NCBI RefSeq assembly: GCF_018130505.1
Contig: NZ_JAFCKH010000001.1
Location: 558,001-622,000 of the forward strand
DNA from: Bradyrhizobium tropiciagri
GTDB taxonomy: Bacteria; Pseudomonadota; Alphaproteobacteria; Rhizobiales; Xanthobacteraceae
Reading direction: 5' to 3'
Length of the DNA: 64,000 bases
Below the pieces are notes generated by a model. The model saw only the letters and a program-made list of their open reading frames with translations, had not been told where the DNA came from and ran no database searches. Within the stretch, counting starts at the first letter, position 1, and every line of letters begins with the position of its first letter. Position numbers and translations under genes: made by a program. This document shows, one piece after another, positions 57,047 to 64,000 of this stretch.

Positions 57047-57419
57047 GGAGGAGTGATGGCCGTATGGGATGGGGGCGCGCGGAATGGGTGGCGGCGGCGG
57101 GAAATGGGTTACCCGCAGATAGGGACGCGCAATCCGTTCTGCAATCACCCGGCCGGGCAGAAAAACTATTCTGCGGCGTGAGCCCGGACAGGCAATTCGA
57201 CCAGCGTCACCATGCGGGTCTTCAAGTCGTCAGTGGCCTCGGGATCGGCTGCTTGCGTGACTTCGGAATAATGGAAGAATACCGTTGAGTTGCCCGACGT
57301 GTCAAGGGTGCAGCGTTGAATGCCGGCAGCCACTGGCTACTTTGCATGGGGTTGTTTTTCGGTATTTGGCGTGCGGTCCCGCGACCGTCGCGGTCGCCGC
57401 TTGACCCAAGCTACTTCCC
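57047..57419. other. Intergenic region, one possible small gene
   Basis: About 370 bases with no firm gene apart from the tentative minus-strand frame at 57166-57333. No repeat family is present. Confidence 0.5.
57166..57333 (-). CDS. Possible 55-residue protein, unknown
   Basis: A GTG-start frame giving a 55-residue soluble peptide that includes [20 protein letters not shown] and ends VRAHAAE. Codon third positions are G/C in about two thirds of cases, modest for this genome. No clear ribosome site. A real gene is possible but unproven. Confidence 0.3.
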   Translation of the reverse strand: MAAGIQRCTLDTSGNSTVFFHYSEVTQAADPEATDDLKTRMVTLVELPVRAHAAE

Positions 57420-58082
57420 TCAGTGCTTCTTCTTCGCCGGCTTCTTGGCGGCGGCGACCGGGGCCGGATGCGCGGCGGGCTCGGTGTCGGCGACCTTGGA
57501 GGCCGTCATGAGCTGCAGCTGGGCGTTGACCGGTCCGTTGGGGCGGGCGGGGTCGAGCAGTTGCTCTTCGCCGAGGCCGATCGGCAGCAGCCGCTTCGGG
57601 GCGATCTTGAAGGTGTTGACGAGGATGTCGCGGATCGCATCCGCACGCCGCTGGCTCAGCAGCGCGGCGTTGTCGCGCCGGCCGCCCGACTCGACATGGC
57701 CGACGATCAGGAAATTGTAGGGCAGCAGCGAAGAATGCGTCAGCGCGTCGGCGATCCGCCCGACGGCCTGGTACGACTCCGGCAGCACGATCGGCGTGTC
57801 GACGTCGAACTTGATGTCGAGGTTGATGACCGGCAGCTTGTTGAGATCGGGCGCGATCGGCGGGCGCTTCTGCGGCGGCGGCTCGTTCTTGCCGCGCGCG
57901 CGCGACCGCTCGAGCACCTGCTGGCGCAGCGCCGGCAGGTCGATCTCGGCGGGGGCCTCGAAATGATTGAGCTTGGCGATGATGTCGTCGCGCGTGACGG
58001 CGGTCTGCGCATGCGCGGGCGCCGCCAGCAGCAGTGCGCCGAGCAGGCCGAGATCGCGCAGGCGGCGCAGCAGCGGACGCAT
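57420..58082 (-). CDS. OmpA-family exported protein
   Basis: A 220-residue protein. The signal peptide is MRPLLRRLRDLGLLGALLLA up to AHAQ. The C-terminal OmpA-like domain (about residues 95-200) carries the fold residues, but the peptidoglycan-binding GHTD is GHVE here; the second conserved block is kept (LLSQRRADAIRDIL). The tail is lysine-rich (AAAKKPAKKKH). Binding of diaminopimelate may therefore be altered. It starts where the Cys-rich gene stops (TGATG), so the two are coupled. Confidence 0.85.
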   Translation of the reverse strand: MRPLLRRLRDLGLLGALLLAAPAHAQTAVTRDDIIAKLNHFEAPAEIDLPALRQQVLERSRARGKNEPPPQKRPPIAPDLNKLPVINLDIKFDVDTPIVLPESYQAVGRIADALTHSSLLPYNFLIVGHVESGGRRDNAALLSQRRADAIRDILVNTFKIAPKRLLPIGLGEEQLLDPARPNGPVNAQLQLMTASKVADTEPAAHPAPVAAAKKPAKKKH

Positions 58083-58495
58083 CACTGATACCCCGCGTCG
58101 GTGATCGCCTGGGCGCAATTGCGATTGACGCCCTTGGCGGCGACGAGGCAGGGCACCGACTTGCTGGTTTCCTTGGTCGAACCGCCGCACACCTTGACGA
58201 TCTCGCGGGTGCAGGCATTGGCGACGGTGACGCGCGCCGCGATCCGCTTCTGGATCGCGTCCAGCGTCGTCAGATAGCTCTCCTTGCAGGTCGGCGATAT
58301 CACGTCGCGGTTGCGCGACAGGCACTCCTTCAAGCGATTGGAGTCGAGATTGACGCCACGGCAATTGGCGGTGATGTCGGCGCCGCAGGCTTTCGCGAGC
58401 TGGGCGGCGGCATCGCCAAAGCTCAACGTCTCCGCGGCCGCCAGCGACGGCGCAGTGAGAGCGATGACAAAAAGGAAGAAACGTCCCCGGACCAT
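58082..58495 (-). CDS. Secreted cysteine-rich protein
   Basis: A 137-residue protein with signal peptide MVRGRFFLFVIALTAPSLAA and eight cysteines in the mature part, spaced as ACGADI-NCRG, ECLS-TCKE, ACTRE-VCGG, PCLVA-NCAQ. This resembles Cys-rich repeat (GLG1-like) domains found in exported proteins. Probably disulphide-bonded in the periplasm. An earlier start at 58531 is possible. It precedes and is coupled to the OmpA-like gene. Role unknown. Confidence 0.75.
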   Translation of the reverse strand: MVRGRFFLFVIALTAPSLAAAETLSFGDAAAQLAKACGADITANCRGVNLDSNRLKECLSRNRDVISPTCKESYLTTLDAIQKRIAARVTVANACTREIVKVCGGSTKETSKSVPCLVAAKGVNRNCAQAITDAGYQ

Positions 58496-58558
58496 GGGTC
58501 CATCTGAACCCATGAAATCAGTTGGGGTCAAGGCCTACCAACAAAGAAGGCCGCCCTG

Positions 58559-61141
58559 TCACACCCGCTCCACAAAGCTGTCGACGACCTTCTTCTCGCC
58601 GGCCTTCTCGAAGGCGATGGTCAGCTTGTTGCCGTCGATCTTCACCACATGGCCGTAGCCGAATTTCTGGTGAAACACGCGGTCGTCGAGCGAGAAGTCC
58701 GACACCGTGCCGGTGGATTTCGCCACCAGCTCGCCCTCGATCACCATGGGGCCACGTTTGCCGCGTTCGAAGCCGCCTGAGGCTCCGCCTCGCGGGCCTG
58801 AAAACGACGATTGCCGCTCCTCGAACCCGCCTCGGCCGCCACCGCCGCCGCGGGTGCGATTGGCCTGGGCGCGCTGCCAGCCCGGTGTCGAATAGCTCGA
58901 GCCGAAGGATTCGAGGTTGTCGAAGCGCGAGGCGCCATAGCCGCCACTGCCGCCCCAGCCCGAGCCGCCCTTGGATTCGGTGATCTCGACATTGTGCGCC
59001 GGCAATTCGTCGAGGAAGCGCGAGGGAATCGTGGTCGACCAGGTGCCATGGATGCGGCGGTTGGTGGCGAAATAGATTTTTGCGCGGCGGCGAGCGCGCG
59101 TCAGGCCGACATGGGCGAGGCGGCGCTCCTCCTCGAGCCCGGCGCGGCCCTGTTCGTCCAGCGTGCGCTGGCTCGGGAACAAGCCTTCCTCCCAGCCCGG
59201 CAGGAACACGTTGTCGAATTCGAGGCCCTTGGCCGAATGCAGCGTCATCAGCGACACCGCTTCCTCTCCGGCCTCGCCATCGCGGTCCATCACCAGCGAG
59301 ATGTGTTCGAGGAAGCCTTGCAGGTTCTCGAACTCCTCCATCGAGCGGACGAGTTCTTTCAGGTTGTCGAGCCGGCCGGCGGCGTCGGCCGAGCGGTCCT
59401 TCTGCCACATCTCGGTGTAGCCGCTCTCGTCGAGCACGATCTCGGCCAATTCCGTATGCGACGTCACCTCGCTCTGCGCCCGCCAGCGGTCGAATTGCAT
59501 CACGAGTTCGCGCAACGAGCCGCGCGCCTTCGGCTTCAGCTCGTCAGTGTCGACCACGGCGCGCGCCGCCTCGAACAAGGGAATGCGGCGCTTGCGGGCG
59601 TGGTCGTGCAGCATTTGCACGGTGGCGTCGCCGAGACCACGCTTCGGCACGTTGACGATGCGCTCGAAGGCGAGATCGTCGGCCGGCGAATTAATGGTGC
59701 GCAGATACGCGAGCGCATCGCGGATTTCAGCGCGCTCATAGAATCGGGGACCGCCGATCACGCGATAGGGCAGGCCGAGAGTGACGAAACGGTCTTCGAA
59801 CTCGCGCATCTGGAACGAGGCGCGGACGAGAATGGCGACGTCGTTGAGGTTCTCGCCGGCGCGCTGCAGCTCCTCGAGCTCCTCGCCGATCGCGCGCGCC
59901 TCTTCCTCGGAATCCCACGAGCCGGTGACGGTGACCTTCTCGCCGTCGACATCCTCGGTGCGCAGCGTCTTGCCGAGCCGGCCCTCGTTGTGTGCGATCA
60001 GGTGCGAGGCGGCGGCGAGGATGTGGCCGGTGGAGCGGTAGTTGCGCTCCAGCCGGATCACCTTGGCGCCGGGGAAATCGTGGTCGAAGCGCAGGATGTT
60101 GTCGACCTCGGCGCCGCGCCAGCCATAGATCGACTGGTCGTCGTCGCCGACGCAGCAGATGTTCTTGGGTGGAGCCTGTGTGACGCCACTCGCGTTGTCA
60201 TTCCGGGGCGCGTCGTCAGGCGCGAACCCGGAATCTCGAGCTGAGTCCTCATTACCGCGAGATTCCGGGTTCGCATCTTCGATCCGCCCCGGAATGACCG
60301 CGGAAAGAGGCAAGCCCGGCCGCGACGGCGCCTGCGACAGCAGCCGCAGCCACAGATACTGCGCGACGTTGGTGTCCTGATATTCGTCGACCAGGATGAA
60401 CTTGAAGCGGTTCTGGTAGGAGCGCAGCACATCCGGGTTCTCGCGGAACAGGCGGATGTTCTCCAGCAGCAGATCGCCGAAGTCGGCGGCATTGAGGATC
60501 TTCAGCCGCTCCTGATAGGTCGCGTAGATCTTGCCGCCCTTGCCGTTGCCGAACGAGGCGGCCTCGCCGGACGGCACCTGCGACGGCAACAGTCCTCGAT
60601 TCTTCCAGCTGTCGATCAGCCCGGCCAGCATCCGCGCCGGCCAGCGCTTGTCGTCGATGTTCTCGGCCTGCAGCAGCTGCTTGAGCAGCCGCACCTGGTC
60701 GTCGACGTCGAGCACCGTGAAGTTGGATTTGAGCTGCACCAGCTCGGCATGGTGGCGCAGGATGCGGCCGCCGATCGAGTGGAAGGTGCCGAGCCACGGC
60801 ATGCCCTCGACGGCCTGGCCCAGCATCTGGCCGAGCCGCAGCTTCATCTCGCGCGCCGCCTTGTTGGTGAAGGTCACAGACAGGATCTCGTGCGGCCGCG
60901 CGCGGCCCTGGCTCAGGATATGCGCGATGCGGGTCGTGAGCACCCGCGTCTTGCCGGTGCCGGCGCCGGCGAGCACCAGCACGGGCCCGTCGAGCGTCTC
61001 GACCGCGTCGCGCTGCTCCGGATTGAGGCCGGCAAGATATTGCGGACCGCCCGCCGCCGCGCGCGAACGCGCGGCAATGCCGCCAGCCGCCGGCTGGTGC
61101 TCGGGAACGCCGCGATGCGGCAATTTGCTCGGTTCGGTCAT
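58559..61141 (-). CDS. uvrD: UvrD/PcrA-type DNA helicase, with in-frame palindrome insertion
   Basis: An 860-residue superfamily 1 helicase for repair and fork processing. Walker A AGAGTGKT (about residue 60), DEYQDTN, GDDDQSIYGWRGAEV, LERNYRST and TLHSAKGLEF-NVFLPG mark motifs I-VI in order. The C-terminus has a glycine-rich segment (about 700-790) and FGYGHVVKIDGNKLTI. Between the DEYQDTN and GDDDQ motifs a 34-residue stretch (about 282-315) is encoded by a copy of the intergenic palindrome at 60197-60298. Start at 61141 (MTEPSKLPHRG). uvrD versus pcrA cannot be separated by eye. Confidence 0.93.
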   Translation of the reverse strand: MTEPSKLPHRGVPEHQPAAGGIAARSRAAAGGPQYLAGLNPEQRDAVETLDGPVLVLAGAGTGKTRVLTTRIAHILSQGRARPHEILSVTFTNKAAREMKLRLGQMLGQAVEGMPWLGTFHSIGGRILRHHAELVQLKSNFTVLDVDDQVRLLKQLLQAENIDDKRWPARMLAGLIDSWKNRGLLPSQVPSGEAASFGNGKGGKIYATYQERLKILNAADFGDLLLENIRLFRENPDVLRSYQNRFKFILVDEYQDTNVAQYLWLRLLSQAPSRPGLPLSAVIPGRIEDANPESRGNEDSARDSGFAPDDAPRNDNASGVTQAPPKNICCVGDDDQSIYGWRGAEVDNILRFDHDFPGAKVIRLERNYRSTGHILAAASHLIAHNEGRLGKTLRTEDVDGEKVTVTGSWDSEEEARAIGEELEELQRAGENLNDVAILVRASFQMREFEDRFVTLGLPYRVIGGPRFYERAEIRDALAYLRTINSPADDLAFERIVNVPKRGLGDATVQMLHDHARKRRIPLFEAARAVVDTDELKPKARGSLRELVMQFDRWRAQSEVTSHTELAEIVLDESGYTEMWQKDRSADAAGRLDNLKELVRSMEEFENLQGFLEHISLVMDRDGEAGEEAVSLMTLHSAKGLEFDNVFLPGWEEGLFPSQRTLDEQGRAGLEEERRLAHVGLTRARRRAKIYFATNRRIHGTWSTTIPSRFLDELPAHNVEITESKGGSGWGGSGGYGASRFDNLESFGSSYSTPGWQRAQANRTRGGGGGRGGFEERQSSFSGPRGGASGGFERGKRGPMVIEGELVAKSTGTVSDFSLDDRVFHQKFGYGHVVKIDGNKLTIAFEKAGEKKVVDSFVERV
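60197..60298. repeat. Palindrome, family A, inserted in frame inside uvrD
   Basis: A 102-bp copy (34 codons) with ends GTCATTCCGGGGCG and CGCCCCGGAATGAC and inner CCCGGAATCTCGAG and GATTCCGGGTTCG. Read on the minus strand it encodes VIPGRIEDANPESRGNEDSA and following residues, without a stop codon. Confidence 0.92.
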
Positions 61142-61421
61142 GCGCGAATCGTCTCGGCCCCACGATGGCACCGCGGGACGGTGAAAGGGAGCCTTCTTAA
61201 CAGGGATTGAAGGCCATATAGGGCCTGATCGGCCGTTTTGACAGGTTTATCCCGCGCCGCAGGAACCATTCCCGTCGGTGATCCACAGCCGGCCCGGTTC
61301 CCGGAAGCGTCGAAAATTTCGCGGTTTCGCGATCAGGAACCAGCGTTCCCGCCTCGGATTGTTTCACCAGACGCGGCGTCGGGCTTCGGCCCGCGCGAGC
61401 AAACGAGACAGAGGTTGGATC

Positions 61422-61595
61422 ATGCTGAGCTGGGTCGTCACGTTTCTGGTCATCGCCCTGATCGCGGGCATTCTGGGCTTCGGCGGCATCGCCGGCGCCT
61501 CGGTCGAAATCGCCAAGATGATCTTCTTCATCGCCGTCATCCTGTTCCTGGTGTCGGCGGTGGTTGGATTGCTGCGCGGCCGCACCAGGGTCTAG
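61422..61595 (+). CDS. DUF1328 small membrane protein
   Basis: A 57-residue protein, [20 protein letters not shown] and a second helix [20 protein letters not shown], the YtjA/DUF1328 family of two-helix membrane peptides that are often induced by stress. GAGGTTGG precedes the ATG. Function unknown. Confidence 0.85.
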   Translation: MLSWVVTFLVIALIAGILGFGGIAGASVEIAKMIFFIAVILFLVSAVVGLLRGRTRV

Positions 61596-61600
61596 CGGCG

Positions 61601-62116
61601 CTATTTCTTCGAGGGCATCGCCACGTTGCGGCCGATGCCCTCGGGACGTGGCACGCCCTCATAGCTGTCCACGATCGCTCGCACGCGGGAGCGAATATCA
61701 GGCGGAAACGGCGCCACCTTGCGAGCCTGCATGTCGACATGCAGTGTGAGGTTTTCGGAGGTCGCCGATAGCCAGCCCTCGCTCGCGTGGCGCAGCTCCT
61801 CGAACGTATGCAGCCGCTTCTCGTCGGCGCCGAGCAGGAAGACCGAGACCTGCACGGGATCGCCGAGATGGATCTCTCTCAGATAGCGCACATGGCATTC
61901 GGCGGTGAAGGTCGAGCACTGCCGCGCCTTCATGTAGGCCGGACCGATGCCGAGTTGCAGCCACATCTCGTCGATGGCGCGGTCGAACATCACGTTGTAA
62001 TAGGCCATGTTGAGATGGCCGTTATAGTCGATCCATTGCGGCTCGATCTGCATCACCGAGGAGTGGAACGGGGCGGGCGGCAGCGGCATCTCCCCGGCGG
62101 CAGTCTCTGAAATCAT
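61601..62116 (-). CDS. Hotdog-fold thioesterase
   Basis: A 171-residue acyl-CoA thioesterase-like protein (4-hydroxybenzoyl-CoA thioesterase group). The active-site motif DYNGHLNMAYY (about residues 32-42, with the usual Asp and the helix-starting GHLN) is clear. The start at 62116 (MISETAAGEMPLP) has AGGGATGG upstream. Substrate unknown; acyl-CoA or betainyl-CoA esters are known for relatives. Divergent from the FAD oxidase gene. Confidence 0.85.
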   Translation of the reverse strand: MISETAAGEMPLPPAPFHSSVMQIEPQWIDYNGHLNMAYYNVMFDRAIDEMWLQLGIGPAYMKARQCSTFTAECHVRYLREIHLGDPVQVSVFLLGADEKRLHTFEELRHASEGWLSATSENLTLHVDMQARKVAPFPPDIRSRVRAIVDSYEGVPRPEGIGRNVAMPSKK

Positions 62117-62243
62117 CGTCCATCCCTGTTGTTTGCACGCAATTCGGGCGTGCGCGAAACGACGCGCATTTTTTCGGAACATGCTATCTTGACCCCTTAT
62201 ACAAGCTTTGCCACGGTCGGCTAAAGGTGGGAGGACGATTGAC

Positions 62244-63668
62244 GTGGCGACGACGATTTCGAGCAAGGTGACGCGACCCGAGCCGGCGGCCCTGAAGAGC
62301 GCGATCGACGCGCTGGCGGCGCGGTTCGGCAACCGGCTCGTCACGTCGCAGGCGGTGCGCGAGCAGCACGGCCACACCACCACATGGCTGCCGAACCAGC
62401 CGCCGGATGCCGTCGTCATGGCGCAGGAAACCGCCGACATCCAGGACGTGGTGCGGATCTGCGCGCAGCACCGCGTGCCGGTGATCGCGTTCGGCACCGG
62501 AACCTCGCTGGAAGGCCAGGTCAACGCGCCCGGCGGCGGCGTCTGCATCGACCTCCGCGACATGAACCAGGTGCTGGAGGTGCATGCCGAGGATCTCGAC
62601 TGCGTGATCCAGCCCGGCGTGACCCGCAAGGCGCTCAACGAGCACCTGCGTGACCAGGGCCTGTTCTTCCCGATCGATCCCGGCGCCGACGCCTCGCTCG
62701 GCGGCATGACCTCGACGCGTGCGTCCGGCACCAACGCGGTGCGCTACGGCACCATGCGCGAGAACGTTCTGGCGCTGAAGGTGGTGCGCGGCGACGGCGA
62801 GATCATCACGACCGGCACGCGCGCCAAGAAGTCATCGGCCGGCTACGACCTGACCCATCTGTTCGTCGGCGCCGAGGGCACGCTCGGCATCATCTCCGAG
62901 CTCACCATCCGCCTGCGCGGCATCCCAGAGACCATCGCCGCCGCGGCGTGCTCGTTCGATAGCGTGCGCGGCGCCTGCCAGGCTACCATCCTCGCGATCC
63001 AGACCGGCATCCCGGTCGCGCGCATCGAGTTGCTCAATGCCGCGCAGGTGAAGGCCTGCAACAGCTATTCGAAGCTGTCGCTGCCGGAGACGCCGCTGCT
63101 GTTGCTGGAATTCCACGGCAGCGAGGTCGAGGTCGCCGAGCAGTCGAAGAATTTCCGCGATATCGCCGCCGAATGCGGCGGCGGCGACTTCTCCTGGACC
63201 ACCAAGCCGGAAGACCGCACCAAACTGTGGCAGGCGCGGCACGACGCCTACTGGTCGGTGAAGGCGCTGCGGCCGGGCGATCGCATCGGCGTCGTCGCAA
63301 CCGATGTCTGCGTGCCGATCTCGCGGCTCGCCGATTGCGTCACCGAGACCGAGGACGATCTGGAGCGGCTCAATTTGCTGTCGCCGATCGTCGGCCATGT
63401 CGGCGACGGTAATTTCCATTGCTCGCTGGTCTGCGACATCGACAACAAGGACGAGATGGCGCGCGGCGAGGAGTTCATGCACCGCCTGGTCGAGCGTGCC
63501 CAGGCGATGGGCGGGACGTGCACCGGCGAGCACGGCATCGGCCAGGGCAAGCAGAAATATTTGAAGGCGGAGCTCGGCCCCGAGGCGCTCGACGCGATGC
63601 GGGCGCTGAAGCATGCGCTCGATCCGCAAAACATTTTCAACCCCGGAAAGATCGTTCCTGTTGCCTAG
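62244..63668 (+). CDS. FAD-binding 2-hydroxyacid oxidase (GlcD/D-lactate dehydrogenase family)
   Basis: A 474-residue flavoprotein that oxidises D-lactate, glycolate or a similar 2-hydroxy acid. The FAD-binding PCMH domain (about residues 50-230) has IAFGTGTSLEGQVNAPGGG and DPGADASLGGM; the C-terminal FAD oxidase domain ends in GEHGIGQGKQKY and DPQNIFNPGKI, both diagnostic. GTG at 62244 is preferred as start because GGGAGG lies 9 bases upstream; a TTG at 62208 is possible. No glcE/glcF partners are seen, so it is the stand-alone D-LDH type. Confidence 0.9.
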   Translation: MATTISSKVTRPEPAALKSAIDALAARFGNRLVTSQAVREQHGHTTTWLPNQPPDAVVMAQETADIQDVVRICAQHRVPVIAFGTGTSLEGQVNAPGGGVCIDLRDMNQVLEVHAEDLDCVIQPGVTRKALNEHLRDQGLFFPIDPGADASLGGMTSTRASGTNAVRYGTMRENVLALKVVRGDGEIITTGTRAKKSSAGYDLTHLFVGAEGTLGIISELTIRLRGIPETIAAAACSFDSVRGACQATILAIQTGIPVARIELLNAAQVKACNSYSKLSLPETPLLLLEFHGSEVEVAEQSKNFRDIAAECGGGDFSWTTKPEDRTKLWQARHDAYWSVKALRPGDRIGVVATDVCVPISRLADCVTETEDDLERLNLLSPIVGHVGDGNFHCSLVCDIDNKDEMARGEEFMHRLVERAQAMGGTCTGEHGIGQGKQKYLKAELGPEALDAMRALKHALDPQNIFNPGKIVPVA

Positions 63669-63775
63669 AGCGTGGTGCGCGAAAGCGCGAGGCGGTTTTC
63701 CCTGTGGCGGACGCGTAGCGTTCGCGATCATGCTCAAAATTGATTGTCTCGATCTTCCGGCCACAGGATGTGGCG

Positions 63776-64000
63776 ATGATTTGGTTCAAGAAGACCAGGC
63801 CCACTGAAATCTGGGAGGAGCCCATCGAGGGGCCGCTCGGCGACATCGAGGCCGCGCAGCGGATTCGTGCGATCTGCCGCGCCGCCGCCGACAGTGCCGA
63901 GAAGGTGGGCAAGCCCCAGGGGCGCCCGACCCAGCAGCAGGCCGAGCGCGACCGCTACGAGCAGGCCGCCAAGACCGCGATGGAAATCGCGATGAAGATC
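63776..64000 (+). CDS. Unknown protein, N-terminal part (cut by window end)
   Basis: A frame open to the right edge, 75 codons visible, starting MIWFKKTRPTEIWEEPIEGP after a CAGGATG ribosome-like sequence. It contains acidic and glutamine-rich helix-forming segments (PTQQQAERDRYEQAAKTAME). No family recognised; the full length is not visible. Confidence 0.6.
   Translation, partial: MIWFKKTRPTEIWEEPIEGPLGDIEAAQRIRAICRAAADSAEKVGKPQGRPTQQQAERDRYEQAAKTAMEIAMKI

Overview
The window is a high-GC alphaproteobacterial chromosome segment. The gene order of the division and cell wall (dcw) cluster, the FtsZ with a very long disordered linker, LpxC-BamD-RecN-LigA downstream, the RNase P RNA and the intergenic palindromes all fit Nitrobacteraceae (Bradyrhizobium, Rhodopseudomonas, Nitrobacter), most probably Bradyrhizobium or a close relative. 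No species can be named from the sequence alone. No tRNA, rRNA, CRISPR array or transposase was seen.

Layout. 1-9.1 kb: transport and regulation. It holds the end of an ABC exporter, a MATE transporter, an EamA permease, a TSUP permease, an alpha/beta hydrolase, RNase P RNA (rnpB, minus strand), a LysR regulator, a small membrane peptide gene, and a DGPF/YCII protein paired with an ECF42-type sigma factor. 9.1-12.5 kb (minus strand): a FecR-domain protein followed by a CHASE2 class III nucleotide cyclase, then a peptidoglycan amidase. 13.0-33.3 kb: the dcw cluster rsmH-ftsL-ftsI-murE-murF-mraY-murD-(unknown membrane protein)-ftsW-murG-murC-murB-ddl-ftsQ-ftsA-ftsZ, closed by a strong terminator. 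mraZ is not upstream of rsmH. 33.6-40.1 kb: lpxC, bamD, recN, a small GIY-YIG nuclease gene bracketed by palindromes, and ligA.

40.2-51.1 kb: a Bcr/CflA drug transporter, aminopeptidase P, a small unknown protein, a cysteine-cluster protein, prmA, a lone Flp pilin, an 837-bp element with perfect terminal inverted repeats, an FAD oxidoreductase and a membrane/spermidine-synthase-like fusion. 51.3-64 kb: a TetR regulator with a divergent DUF308-like gene and two operator palindromes, a hydrolase, an L,D-transpeptidase, a glycine-zipper protein, an ABC-2 exporter pair, an OmpA-like and a Cys-rich secreted protein, a UvrD/PcrA helicase carrying an in-frame palindrome, a DUF1328 peptide, a hotdog thioesterase, a GlcD-type FAD oxidase and the start of an unknown gene.

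How it works together. The dcw genes make the lipid II precursor (MurC-F, Ddl, MurB, MraY, MurG) and build the septum (FtsL, I, W, Q, A, Z). Many neighbours are translationally coupled through ATGA, GTGA or TGATG overlaps. LpxC and BamD add outer-membrane synthesis, and the amidase and L,D-transpeptidase remodel peptidoglycan.

Most unusual signals. (1) A 102-bp copy of the local intergenic palindrome lies in frame inside the helicase gene. (2) A GIY-YIG nuclease gene is tightly enclosed by two copies of that palindrome. (3) A compact 837-bp element has 21-bp perfect inverted repeats, an imperfect 8-bp target duplication, two divergent passenger genes and a central 16-bp palindrome, and no transposase.
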